Below are positions 52,908 to 61,722 of a stretch of 64,000 bases of DNA, piece by piece. Source of the DNA: Candidatus Gastranaerophilales bacterium (lineage in GTDB: Bacteria > Cyanobacteriota > Vampirovibrionia > Gastranaerophilales > Gastranaerophilaceae); assembly GCA_944323425.1 (NCBI GenBank), contig CALUSL010000008.1, forward strand, positions 18,819 to 82,818. Reading direction: 5' to 3'. The position numbers and the translations under genes were made by a program. Under the pieces are notes generated by a model that was not told where the DNA came from, ran no database searches, and saw nothing but the letters and a program-made list of their open reading frames with translations. How positions within the stretch are numbered: position 1 is the first letter of the stretch; each line of letters begins with the position of its first letter.

Positions 52908-53297
52908 TTATATAGCTTGTGATGTGTACTGATACATATTAACGGCTTTCGGTCTAAGATAGGACTCAAGTCTCGAAATATCATTCAGGTACAATAATGA
53001 TTTGTTTGATAACATTCTGAGTGTTTTGTTTTTTTCATCAGCGTTATTGATAATAACGGTAATGGGGAAATACTCGGAGAATTCTTCAACTGCCGCTTCG
53101 ACGATTACATTGTAAAGCTCAGCATCTACTATTATGTGAGAAATGCCTGCGATTTCCAAATATCTCTCTGCGCTCTCGGGTTCCGTTACGGAATATATAT
53201 TTCTTTCGGAAATTCCGCAGTTAATGCATTCCTGTGTAAGTTCTGATAAAGTTTTTATGTTGTTTTGTATTAAAAGTACTGATCTTTTGTTTAACAT
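52908..53297 (-). CDS. receiver-like small protein, degenerate
   Basis: 129 residues resembling a CheY-like alternating beta/alpha fold: V-L-L-I-Q-N-N-I-K-T-L-S-E at the start where receivers have D-D, then I-I-V-D-A-E-L at the phosphoacceptor strand, and I-T-V-I-I-N-N at the next. The N-terminal acidic pair is replaced by Q-N-N, so phosphorylation is doubtful even though one Asp remains. There is no output domain. Possibly an atypical receiver used as an interaction module. It has its own terminator. Confidence 0.5.
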   Translation of the reverse strand: MLNKRSVLLIQNNIKTLSELTQECINCGISERNIYSVTEPESAERYLEIAGISHIIVDAELYNVIVEAAVEEFSEYFPITVIINNADEKNKTLRMLSNKSLLYLNDISRLESYLRPKAVNMYQYTSQAI

Positions 53298-53400
53298 CTC
53301 TAATTCCTTTATCTGTTATATATATCGACTTTTGAGAAAATTTCTTTAGGTGTTTTGGTGAATATTCCTCCAGATGTATTAGATTATATACGTGTGGATA

Positions 53401-53429
53401 ATGAAAAATTCAAAAATGCTTTATACAAT
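53401..53429 (+). promoter_or_regulatory. promoter of the flavoprotein gene, leaderless geometry
   Basis: ATGAAA (53401-53406), a 17-bp spacer and TACAAT (53424-53429), then six bases to the ATG at 53436. Confidence 0.45.
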
Positions 53430-53435
53430 CATTGA

Positions 53436-54803
53436 ATGAAAGAACGTGTTGTAATACTGGGCGGCGGGGCTGCCGGTCCGAAAATAATGGCAAAATTGTT
53501 GAGAACAGCAAATTATGATTGCCAGATTGATATGTACACGGATGAGGATATGATTTCTTATTCTGCATGCGGCATGCCTTTTTATATTGAGGGTTTGATA
53601 GAAAATTATCGTCGTCTTATAGTGCGTACTCCGCAGCAATTTGAAGAAAAGGGGGCAAATGTTCATCTCGGGAAAAAATGTATAAAAATTATGACGGGTG
53701 AAAAAAAAGTAATGCTTGAGGACGTAAAGACCGGTGAAGTCTCATATGCTGATTATGATAAACTGGCGATAACAACCGGTGCCCGTCCGTATGTGCCGAA
53801 TATTAAAAATATAGACTTGAAAAATGTTTTTACCTTAAGAAAACTTGAAGATGCAATTAATATCAAAGATACTATGCTTCAATCAAAAAAAGCTGTTATC
53901 ATTGGAGGCGGATATATAGGGATAGAACTACTGGAAGCTTTTGTTGTAAATGATTTACATGTAGATTTGATAGAGAAATCTTCCCATATTTTGTCTATAT
54001 TTGATGATGATATGTCAGTTTTGATTAGAACTCATATAGAAAAAACAAGTCCTGAGAAGGTTAATATAATAACTGACGATGCTGTTATTGCTTTAGTCGG
54101 GGAGGAGAAAGTCGAAAAAGTCGTAACTCAGAATGGAAAAATAATTGAAACGGATATGGTTATTATAGCATCCGGTGTTGTTCCAAATACAGAGGTGGCG
54201 GCAGATGCCGGGTTAGAACTCGGTGTGGGAAATACTATCAGGGTAAATCATCGGATGCAAACTTCTGTCAAAGATATTTATGCAGCCGGTGATTGCATTG
54301 AAAATTATCATCTTGTATCAAGAAGTCCTGTATGGATTCCGTTGGGTTCTTCTGCAAACAAAGAGGGTCGTTGTGCTGCAATCAATATTTCCGGCGGATA
54401 TGATACATTGCCCGGTATACTCGGTTCTGCAGTCACGAGATATATTGGGTTTACAATGTCTTTAACCGGTCTGACAGAAAGAGATGCAAGAAATCACGGC
54501 TTTGACGTAATAACGACTGTCACAACAAAGCAGGACAAAGCCGGTTACATGCCTGAATCAGAAGATATAACCATAAAGCTCGTTGCGGACAGAAGAACTC
54601 AAAAAATTCTGGGTGCGCAGGCTGTGGGGGCGGGGGATGCTGATAAAAGAATAAACACAGTTGCGTCTGCGATAATTGCGGATGAAACAGTTGACGATTT
54701 TTTGCATCTTGATATGACTTATGCTCCGCCATATTCTACGGCTATTGATCCGCTGCTATCTGCTGCAATTGTTTTGAACAATAAATTAAAAGCTAATGAT
54801 TAA
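53436..54803 (+). CDS. CoA-disulfide reductase / NADH oxidase-type flavoprotein
   Basis: 455-residue FAD and NAD(P)H-dependent oxidoreductase. The FAD motif is V-I-L-G-G-G-A-A-G-P-K, the single redox Cys in S-Y-S-A-C-G-M-P-F-Y (position 45, as in CoADR and NOX), the NAD motif A-V-I-I-G-G-G-Y-I-G-I-E, and the second FAD motif D-I-Y-A-A-G-D-C. The C-terminal dimer domain has Y-A-P-P-Y-S. It could reduce CoA or other low-molecular-weight disulfides, or O2. No ribosome-binding site is present, and its 3' end overlaps the convergent STAS-like gene. Confidence 0.88.
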   Translation: MKERVVILGGGAAGPKIMAKLLRTANYDCQIDMYTDEDMISYSACGMPFYIEGLIENYRRLIVRTPQQFEEKGANVHLGKKCIKIMTGEKKVMLEDVKTGEVSYADYDKLAITTGARPYVPNIKNIDLKNVFTLRKLEDAINIKDTMLQSKKAVIIGGGYIGIELLEAFVVNDLHVDLIEKSSHILSIFDDDMSVLIRTHIEKTSPEKVNIITDDAVIALVGEEKVEKVVTQNGKIIETDMVIIASGVVPNTEVAADAGLELGVGNTIRVNHRMQTSVKDIYAAGDCIENYHLVSRSPVWIPLGSSANKEGRCAAINISGGYDTLPGILGSAVTRYIGFTMSLTGLTERDARNHGFDVITTVTTKQDKAGYMPESEDITIKLVADRRTQKILGAQAVGAGDADKRINTVASAIIADETVDDFLHLDMTYAPPYSTAIDPLLSAAIVLNNKLKAND

Positions 54804-55156
54804 TAATTATATTTTAGAAATCTTTTAGCAGACTGTTCAAAATCTATATATTTTGATTTTCGGGCAAAAAGAAGAATATCAGTATTTGTCAGTCTTAAAC
54901 GTTTGATTAGACTTTTAGTTATTTCATCTTTTACATACCATGTAATTTTTCCGTCCGGGTATTTGGAAAAATGGAAAGTTGAACACAACACGCATATTTT
55001 TGTCGTATCAATCATGTTCAGACCTGATATGTCAATGTAAAGAGTCTGACAATCATTGTTGCTTATATATTCTTTAACTTCATTAACCCTTTCAAAAATA
55101 TCTTCATTGTATTTTTTTATGGTCAAATCAATTTTTTGAGGTTGTTCATTAATCAT
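54800..55156 (-). CDS. STAS-like small protein
   Basis: 118 residues with a beta-alpha pattern like anti-sigma-factor antagonists: L-Y-I-D-I-S-G-L-N-M-I-D-T-T-K-I-C-V-L, where STAS domains have L-D-L-S-x-V-x-x-I-D-S-x-G. The usual phosphorylatable Ser is Thr here. A partner kinase or phosphatase is not visible. The assignment rests on this one stretch. It could act in partner-switch regulation with the nearby receiver-like protein, but that is speculation. Confidence 0.45.
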   Translation of the reverse strand: MINEQPQKIDLTIKKYNEDIFERVNEVKEYISNNDCQTLYIDISGLNMIDTTKICVLCSTFHFSKYPDGKITWYVKDEITKSLIKRLRLTNTDILLFARKSKYIDFEQSAKRFLKYNY

Positions 55157-55330
55157 AGGTTTTTCAAATTCTCTAATTTATATGAGGTCTGTCTGATAAT
55201 ATAAGTTGTGCTGAACTTTATATATAATATATCGATACTTTTTTCAAAAAATTCAGTCAAAATATCAAAACTACATCATCTGGATGATATTTGTTTTTTC
55301 TTAATATATCTGGATTTCAGACGTGGTTTT

Positions 55331-56374
55331 CTATAAAACTTCGTCAATGGCTTTCTTTATCATATCCGGAGAAATTTTTGTCAAACAGCCGTAATTAAAC
55401 TTACATTTTTTCTTTAATGAACAGGGGCGACAAGGTATATCTGCAGTGATAATTTTTGCATTTTTTCCCCACGGACGCCATTTATTTGTGTCCATAGGTC
55501 CGTATATACCTATAGCCTGAGTGCCGACGGATGCTGCCATATGAAGATTGCCGCTGTCACAGCCTACTATTAAATCACATTTTTCTGTCAATGCAAGGCT
55601 TTCTCTAAGTGTTAGTTTTCCGCAAAGATTAATAGGCTTGACCGCCAGACTTCCTTTTATTAATGCTTCAATTTGTTCATAGGTCATGCGGTCATTTTCA
55701 GTACCCGTATATATAACCTGAATATTTTTTTCGTTGCTCAAATATTTGATGATTTCTGCAAAGTTTTCTTTTGACCATTCTTTTTTATGGTTTCCGCTTG
55801 TGGCATGAACCAGTACTTTTTTTTCATTTTCTATATTGTAACTTTTGAGAACTTCATTTACTTTTGAATATTCTTCCTCTTTTATCCAGTTTTCAAGATA
55901 ATCATCTCTTATTTCAATATTATCAGCGCGCAGTACATCTAAAAAACATTCGACTTCATGACGGTCATTGTTGTATGGAACTCGTTTTGTCAAGAATATT
56001 GCGCGTCCTTCTGTATTAAATCCTATGCGTTTTTTTATACCTGCTGCAAAAGCCAGAAAAGCACTGGATAAAGAACGTTTCAAGACATAAGCTTTATCGT
56101 ATTTTTTTTCTCTTAAAAGTTTGACATAACTCCAGAAAGTTTTTTTCTCTCCTCCATTATGTTCATAGCGATGTTTGCGTGTTGTATCAAAATAAAGAAA
56201 ATTATCCACATACGGGCATTCTTTGATAATATCACCGGAAACCGGTGCTACCAGCATATCAATCTGCGCGTCGGGATAGGCATATCTAAGGTTACGTAAA
56301 AAAGGAACGGTTAACAGTGTGTCTCCGATAAATCTGTATCTTATAACTAGAATTCTTTTTACATCATTATCCAT
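55331..56374 (-). CDS. GT9 glycosyltransferase (heptosyltransferase-type)
   Basis: 347 residues, GT-B fold of family 9. N-terminus has I-L-V-I-R-Y-R-F-I-G-D-T-L-L-T-V-P. The donor-binding segment is C-D-L-I-V-G-C-D-S-G-N-L-H-M-A-A-S-V-G-T, followed by G-I-Y-G-P-M-D. The C-terminus has four Cys (C-R-P-C, K-K-C, Y-G-C) common in these enzymes. It likely adds a core sugar to lipid A. It is last in the mla-lpxK operon, overlapping lpxK by 8 bp. Confidence 0.9.
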   Translation of the reverse strand: MDNDVKRILVIRYRFIGDTLLTVPFLRNLRYAYPDAQIDMLVAPVSGDIIKECPYVDNFLYFDTTRKHRYEHNGGEKKTFWSYVKLLREKKYDKAYVLKRSLSSAFLAFAAGIKKRIGFNTEGRAIFLTKRVPYNNDRHEVECFLDVLRADNIEIRDDYLENWIKEEEYSKVNEVLKSYNIENEKKVLVHATSGNHKKEWSKENFAEIIKYLSNEKNIQVIYTGTENDRMTYEQIEALIKGSLAVKPINLCGKLTLRESLALTEKCDLIVGCDSGNLHMAASVGTQAIGIYGPMDTNKWRPWGKNAKIITADIPCRPCSLKKKCKFNYGCLTKISPDMIKKAIDEVL

Positions 56375-57404
56375 TTAACAGTCCTTCTATATCTAATTCA
56401 GGTTTAAGTTTTAGCGCATATATGGTTATATCTTTTAAATTCAAATTTTTTAATTTTACTGCATCTTTTTCTGTTGTAACAAAAATTTTTGATTTTTGAG
56501 CAAGTAAATCAATATCTTCCTGTTTGTAAATGTGGTGATCAGGGAAATTTTTTGTTCCCTTAATTAGATGTTGAGGAAGAAAATTGTAGAATTGTTCAGG
56601 CTGACCGATTGCGCAGAATGCAAACATTTCTGTATTTTGTGCAAATATTTCTTCCGTTTCAATATTGTATATTCTATCGGGTATCATATTGCATAGAAAA
56701 ACAGGCTTATTATATTTGTTTTTTAATTCTTCTGCATATTGTTTTGCTATCGGGTTATTGAAATTTTTGTTAACAACAATGATTTTGTCAGCGCGTTTAA
56801 TTTCACACATAGGTTCTCTTAGTGCTCCGAGTGGAAGCACATGTTCATTCGAAAATTTTTTTTCGGAATCAACAACAAGAAGATTTAAATCACGTTTGAG
56901 TTTCTGGTGCTGATATCCGTCGTCAAGTATTGCAATATCAGCATTCACTATTTCCTTTGCATAATTTGCTGCTTTTACGCGGGATGAACATGTAAGAACT
57001 ACTGTTCCGGGACAGTTTTGTGCAAGCCAGAAAGGTTCGTCTCCCGAGTATTCTGCGTTGTATTTTATTTCAATTCCGTCTGAAATGATATTAACATTTT
57101 TATTGGAAAGTTTTCCGCCATAGCCTCTTGAAAGAATGGAAACTTTTTTCCCTTTTTGGCTAAGATAGTTTGCTATTTCTGCTGTTATCGGGGTTTTTCC
57201 CGTACCGCCGGTTGAAAGATTGCCGATAGAGATTGTATAAATATCCGGTTTGTATGATTTCAGGATATTTCTTTTGTATAAAAAATTTCTTACTTCCGAG
57301 ATGCATTGGTACACAAAGGAAGGCAACAAAAGCAATATATAAACCGGGTAATCAGCAAATTTATATTTTTTTTTGTAGTGAAATTTTGTCAGATATACTT
57401 TCAT
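56367..57404 (-). CDS. lpxK: tetraacyldisaccharide 4'-kinase LpxK
   Basis: 345-residue inner-membrane-associated kinase of lipid A synthesis. Walker A is G-N-L-S-T-G-G-T-G-K-T-P, D-D-G-Y-Q-H-Q-K-L is the LpxK-specific Walker B/active-site segment, and a hydrophobic N-terminal helix (about 20-38) anchors it. Its presence shows that lipid A is made. It follows mlaD by 10 bp in the same operon. Confidence 0.95.
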   Translation of the reverse strand: MKVYLTKFHYKKKYKFADYPVYILLLLPSFVYQCISEVRNFLYKRNILKSYKPDIYTISIGNLSTGGTGKTPITAEIANYLSQKGKKVSILSRGYGGKLSNKNVNIISDGIEIKYNAEYSGDEPFWLAQNCPGTVVLTCSSRVKAANYAKEIVNADIAILDDGYQHQKLKRDLNLLVVDSEKKFSNEHVLPLGALREPMCEIKRADKIIVVNKNFNNPIAKQYAEELKNKYNKPVFLCNMIPDRIYNIETEEIFAQNTEMFAFCAIGQPEQFYNFLPQHLIKGTKNFPDHHIYKQEDIDLLAQKSKIFVTTEKDAVKLKNLNLKDITIYALKLKPELDIEGLLNG

Positions 57405-57414
57405 GTTTTATATT

Positions 57415-58788
57415 CTAGAACATCAATCTGAATAGTAAAAATCTTTTGTTCAGTTTTTCTGAGAATTTACGCAGATTTTTAGATGTTTCACAAGCATTAT
57501 TCAATGTAGATTCAATATTAGATTTTTGCTCGGTTGTAAGATTATTTACATTAGTGAGTGTCAATGTAAGTTCATCCAGTGCTTTATTGAATTTTATCAT
57601 TGTGTCATTTATTTCTGCTTTCAGTTTTTCATCTTTTGTCATTGTGTTAACAAAATCTGAAATTTCAGCAATATTTTTGCTTGCAACCTGAAGATTCTGC
57701 AAAGTTTGTTTTGTTGTAGGATCTTCAAGTAATGTATTCATATTTTTGGATAATCTGTCAATAGATTTTGTTGTAGACATTAATGTTTCTTTGAATTCTT
57801 CATCACCTACAATATTGTTCAGATTATCTGTCAAAATTATTACTTTTTGAGAAACAGTGTCTGTAGTAACCATAAGTTTATCAAGATCTTCTTTTGATGA
57901 ATCAATTAACAACTGGGTTTTATCAAGAGTTGTGCCTGCTTTTACAGTTAAATCATTGATATTCTGGACTATGCCTTTTATTTCTGTAATTATGTCATCT
58001 GAAAGAATTGTGTTAATTTTTTCGTTCATTTCTGTCATAGAAGAAGCTGCTCGATATTGCAAATCAAGAAAATCAGAAAGTCTTAATGGTTCTATAACAG
58101 TATATTTTGAGTTTGTTTTAGGATATGCCAGTGCCAGCTGATTACGAGGAGCCAGTCTCAGTTTATTGTTGTTTTTATCGGTTTTTATTTTGCCGGTAAC
58201 TCTGTCTGGCAAAACTAATCCCGGCAATGTTATTACATAACCGACTTTGTAAGCAAATTCTGTTTTAATTTCTTCCTGTATTGTTAATGGCAAAGTCTTT
58301 GTTTCAACGATTTCAATTTTTTTGACATTACCGACATCATAGTATTTGTCGCTAAGTTTCATTTCTACTTTGTCATTTGTATGGAGGAATTGTGATTTTT
58401 TGCCAATAGGCATATAAATAAATTTAATTTTGGGCGGTGTAATTTCAAGGAATTGTTCACCTATAATGCCTGATTGTTGAATAGATATTGTAGATGCCTG
58501 CGGAATTGTGATATCCGGTTCTGTGATTACAAATTTTACACGAACAATTGAATTTTCGTTATTTATGACCGGGGTGATATCTTCAACCTGTCCGACCCTG
58601 AAGCCCATAAGCTGAACAGCAGAACCCGGGCGCATTCCGTTTACATCCTTAAATTCAACAGTGAGTCTTTCTCCTGCGGACAGCGCTCTGCCTTTTATCC
58701 ATAATATGCTGAACACTAAAATTAAGAGTGCAGCCAGTGTCAGTATTCCAACTTTGAATGATGAAGAAAAACGCATATATCTGTTCAA
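57415..58788 (-). CDS. mlaD: MCE/MlaD-family lipid transport protein
   Basis: 457 residues: an N-terminal membrane helix (about 11-29), an MCE domain (about 38-115; G-M-R-P-G-S-A-V-Q-L-M-G-F-R-V-G), and a C-terminal region (about 250-440) of long amphipathic helices with many Asn/Thr/Leu. This is longer than E. coli MlaD (about 180) and fits cyanobacterial and plastid TGD2-like proteins. It forms a periplasmic lipid conduit on MlaE/MlaF. It lies 5 bp after mlaF. Confidence 0.9.
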   Translation of the reverse strand: MNRYMRFSSSFKVGILTLAALLILVFSILWIKGRALSAGERLTVEFKDVNGMRPGSAVQLMGFRVGQVEDITPVINNENSIVRVKFVITEPDITIPQASTISIQQSGIIGEQFLEITPPKIKFIYMPIGKKSQFLHTNDKVEMKLSDKYYDVGNVKKIEIVETKTLPLTIQEEIKTEFAYKVGYVITLPGLVLPDRVTGKIKTDKNNNKLRLAPRNQLALAYPKTNSKYTVIEPLRLSDFLDLQYRAASSMTEMNEKINTILSDDIITEIKGIVQNINDLTVKAGTTLDKTQLLIDSSKEDLDKLMVTTDTVSQKVIILTDNLNNIVGDEEFKETLMSTTKSIDRLSKNMNTLLEDPTTKQTLQNLQVASKNIAEISDFVNTMTKDEKLKAEINDTMIKFNKALDELTLTLTNVNNLTTEQKSNIESTLNNACETSKNLRKFSEKLNKRFLLFRLMF

Positions 58789-58793
58789 ATTCC

Positions 58794-59522
58794 TTATTCT
58801 TCTGTCGTACCTACTTTCATAGGTCCTTCTATTTTAGCATTTACGAATTGTTTCGTATATTCGTTGCCATTATGAATCATATCATAAGGCGTTCCATTGT
58901 ATACTATTTTTTCATTATATAACATAATAACTTTATCGGCACATCTTTTTATAGTAGATAATTGGTGCGTTACTACTATAGATGTTGCTTTGAGTTCATT
59001 TTTCAGCCTTACTATATAATCTTCAATTATTGTCGAAGAAACCGGATCCAGTCCTGCAGTCGGTTCATCATATAGAATTGTGGCTGGATTTGTAACTATC
59101 GCACGTGCAAAACTTACACGTTTTTGCATACCGCCTGAGAGTTCATGGGGCATTTTTTCCTCTATTCCCTCTAGACCAACCATTTTAAGTTTTTGCGCAA
59201 CAATATCTTTCAATTCTGATTCAGAGTATTTATTTTTAAATTCTTTTCTTTCTTTTAGTGCGAAAGCTATATTTTCAAAAACATTAAGTGAATCAAAAAG
59301 AGCTGAATACTGAAATACCATTGCAATATCACCCTGAGACAGAATGATTTCTCCGCTGTCGGGTTTTGTTAATCCGCAGATAAGTTTTAATATGGTACTT
59401 TTCCCTGCACCACTGAGTCCTACGACCGCCAGTATTTCTCCGTCATCAACTTTAAATGAGATGTCGTTTAAAATTACTTTGTCTTTAAATGATTTTGTCA
59501 GATTTTTGATTTCTATACTCAT
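58794..59522 (-). CDS. mlaF: MlaF-type ABC ATPase
   Basis: 242 residues. Walker A is V-G-L-S-G-A-G-K-S-T, the signature is L-S-G-G-M-Q-K-R (the Mla-type form), Walker B is A-T-I-L-Y-D-E-P-T-A-G-L-D-P, and the H-loop is V-T-H-Q. It drives phospholipid transport by MlaE. It sits between mlaE and mlaD. Confidence 0.95.
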   Translation of the reverse strand: MSIEIKNLTKSFKDKVILNDISFKVDDGEILAVVGLSGAGKSTILKLICGLTKPDSGEIILSQGDIAMVFQYSALFDSLNVFENIAFALKERKEFKNKYSESELKDIVAQKLKMVGLEGIEEKMPHELSGGMQKRVSFARAIVTNPATILYDEPTAGLDPVSSTIIEDYIVRLKNELKATSIVVTHQLSTIKRCADKVIMLYNEKIVYNGTPYDMIHNGNEYTKQFVNAKIEGPMKVGTTEE

Positions 59523-59538
59523 AATGTGCTTTCTATTT

Positions 59539-60348
59539 TTAAAAGAAGAAAATTAGTGCGATTAAATAATCAATAATAGCTATTGCAACAAAAGACCAGA
59601 CAACAGCTTTTGTCGTAGCAATACCGACTCCTTTTGCTCCTCCGAATGCTAGATATCCGCAACATGAACTGATTAGAGATATAGTCGCTCCGAAGAAAGC
59701 TGATTTTAGGATACAAACATTTATGTCTTTTACATACAATCCCTGCCATACAGAGCTGATATAGTTGAGTTTGCTTACATGCGCGGAAAGATGAGCAGCA
59801 ATTCCTCCGCAAATTATCCCGAATAGGGAGGCAATGATTACAACTATCGGCATCATAACAAAACCGGCAACTACTTTAGGAACAAAAAGATATCTTATTG
59901 GATCTACTTTTAAGACTTTAAGTGCATCAATTTGTTCAGTGACTCTCATAGTCGCAATTTCTGACGCATAAGAGGAACCTATCATTGATATAATTGCAAA
60001 GCCTGCCATTATTGCTCCAAGTTCTCTTGTTACAACCAGAGCCATAAGTGCTCCGATAAATTTTTCACCGCCCTGTTTTACCATTTCCGGAGAAAGCTGC
60101 ATGGATATAATAATACAGCTCATTCCGACAATTGATAAAGTAATAGGTAACGAATCCCAGGCAAATCTGGAACATTCATCAATAATCTTTTTCCAGTGTA
60201 GATCTCCTTTAAAGATAAATTTTAAAACCTGCAAAAAACGTATTCCCATTTCTCCGAGTGTTTCGAAAAAATCAGTGACTTCTTTTACAAGCAATCTATA
60301 TAAATTATAGGTTGCCGACTGTTTAAAAAGATTTAGCAGTGAATTCAT
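59539..60348 (-). CDS. mlaE: MlaE-type lipid ABC permease
   Basis: 269 residues with about five membrane helices after an N-terminal interfacial helix. The MlaE signature is seen in T-R-E-L-G-A-I-M-A-G, and G-S-S-Y-A-S-E-I-A-T-M-R-V-T-E-Q-I-D-A-L-K-V (EQ loop). The ATG at 60348 is exactly six bases beyond the -10 box, so the mRNA for the whole mlaE-F-D-lpxK-GT9 operon is likely leaderless. A TTG two codons upstream is in frame. Confidence 0.93.
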   Translation of the reverse strand: MNSLLNLFKQSATYNLYRLLVKEVTDFFETLGEMGIRFLQVLKFIFKGDLHWKKIIDECSRFAWDSLPITLSIVGMSCIIISMQLSPEMVKQGGEKFIGALMALVVTRELGAIMAGFAIISMIGSSYASEIATMRVTEQIDALKVLKVDPIRYLFVPKVVAGFVMMPIVVIIASLFGIICGGIAAHLSAHVSKLNYISSVWQGLYVKDINVCILKSAFFGATISLISSCCGYLAFGGAKGVGIATTKAVVWSFVAIAIIDYLIALIFFF

Positions 60349-60354
60349 AAACAA

Positions 60355-60383
60355 ATTATAAAAAAATAAGCTCTTTTAATCAA
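60355..60383 (-). promoter_or_regulatory. mla operon promoter, leaderless geometry
   Basis: Minus strand: TTGATT (60378-60383), a 17-bp spacer and TATAAT (60355-60360), six bases before the mlaE ATG. It is among the closest matches to sigma-70 consensus in the window. Confidence 0.7.
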
Positions 60384-60476
60384 ATTATTTTTATGAAAAA
60401 ATGTTAAATTGAAGGGATGTGCCTAGCACAAATTTTTTTGTTCAAACTTTATTTTGTTTGGAAGACGTTACCTATA

Positions 60477-61100
60477 ATGAAAATACCATTTTTAAATCAA
60501 CTTAAAGAGAAGTCGAAACTCGGCTTAAAAGGATTGTGTGTGTCATTGGGCAAACACAATGATGCTTTGTATGCCGTACTAGCAATAGCTGTGTTCAAAG
60601 GTATTTTTCGTCCGACTTTCACTATGATGGATAAACATGAAAAGCCGGAAGTAAAACGTTATGCGGCTTTTAGAGAAGGCTTGACTGAAGGGATAGCTTT
60701 TGCAAGTTATTTTGTCAGTTCAAAATTGTTGAAAAAAGTAGCCAAACCGATATGCAATGCAGTTAAAAGACCGGAAATGTTAGGTCAGGTTGAACATTCT
60801 ATGTCTTTCCTCGCTGTTTGTTTGTCAGCCGGAGTTATTATTCCTGCTGTTTGTAACCTTACGTTAAAACCGCTTATGGATTTATATAAAGGGTTTCAGA
60901 AGAAAAGAAACTGCGGACTTGAAAAACATGAAGAAATGCCTTTGGATAAAAAACTGGATATTAAAGAAAATGTTGTGAAAAAACCTGTATCTTCGCCGGT
61001 ATCAATAGCTGCTCAACCTGCGCCGGCAAGCGGAAATTTAATTACATTAATGCAAAATAATATGGCACTGAAAAATGCAGGCATGAAGGTGGGAGGTTAG
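60477..61100 (+). CDS. orphan membrane protein, paralogue A
   Basis: 207 residues. Two or three hydrophobic segments lie at about 24-45, 65-85 and 110-135. The segment F-R-P-T-F-T-M-M-D-K-H, then K-R-Y-A-A-F-R-E, recurs in the next gene. The C-terminal 50 residues are a disordered Lys/Pro/Ala tail. Not recognised as any known family. The start at 60477 is chosen by comparison with its paralogue; the frame opens at an ATG at 60417. It is followed 1 bp later by its paralogue. Confidence 0.6.
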   Translation: MKIPFLNQLKEKSKLGLKGLCVSLGKHNDALYAVLAIAVFKGIFRPTFTMMDKHEKPEVKRYAAFREGLTEGIAFASYFVSSKLLKKVAKPICNAVKRPEMLGQVEHSMSFLAVCLSAGVIIPAVCNLTLKPLMDLYKGFQKKRNCGLEKHEEMPLDKKLDIKENVVKKPVSSPVSIAAQPAPASGNLITLMQNNMALKNAGMKVGG

Positions 61101-61101
61101 T

Positions 61102-61722
61102 ATGATAGATAAAGTGTTTAATATACTGACAAATCCCAATCTGGTAAGTACGTCACAAAATACTGTTGCGTCGGTCACAATAGAAACCGGGCTAAAAGCT
61201 GTCGGAAGACCGACCGCTACCCTCATGGACAAGCACGCCGATAAAAAAACACGTCAATATTCTGCAGTTAAAGAGTTGTTTTACCAGCTGTTGTGTCTTG
61301 GTATATATATGTCTGTAATTCCTTTGTTCAAAAAAGGCGGTTTCCAGCTGGCTAAAAAAATATTTAAGAATGAAGTCAGTCTTCAAAATTTTAAAAATGA
61401 GACAGAATATTTGCGTTATCACAAACTTGCCTGTCTGCCAAAAGACCAGAGAGCATCTCATAAATTTATGTCATTAATACCGGACAGAGAAATTATAAGC
61501 GGTGCAAAAAAGAAAATCTCTATGCGTGACGAACTTTTAACAAAAGAGAAACCTTTCAAATTCCCGCTGGCAAAGGGCGCAATTGAATTAAGCTCTATAA
61601 TCGGCTCAGTCGCAGGCTTAACAATACTGGCTCCCGAGTTAAGTCACCTTTTCCTTCATCCGTTGATGAAACTGGTAGGAATGGAAAAGAAACCTGAAAC
61701 AAAAATTGATACAAAGGCTTAA
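61102..61722 (+). CDS. orphan membrane protein, paralogue B
   Basis: 206 residues with the shared motif G-R-P-T-A-T-L-M-D-K-H and R-Q-Y-S-A-V-K-E, and hydrophobic segments at about 66-84 and 165-190. GGGAGG lies seven bases before the ATG, inside the end of paralogue A. The two proteins are alike mainly over about 60 residues including the D-K-H block and the following helix. Function unknown; tandem arrangement suggests a duplicated pair that may form a hetero-oligomer. Confidence 0.65.
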   Translation: MIDKVFNILTNPNLVSTSQNTVASVTIETGLKAVGRPTATLMDKHADKKTRQYSAVKELFYQLLCLGIYMSVIPLFKKGGFQLAKKIFKNEVSLQNFKNETEYLRYHKLACLPKDQRASHKFMSLIPDREIISGAKKKISMRDELLTKEKPFKFPLAKGAIELSSIIGSVAGLTILAPELSHLFLHPLMKLVGMEKKPETKIDTKA

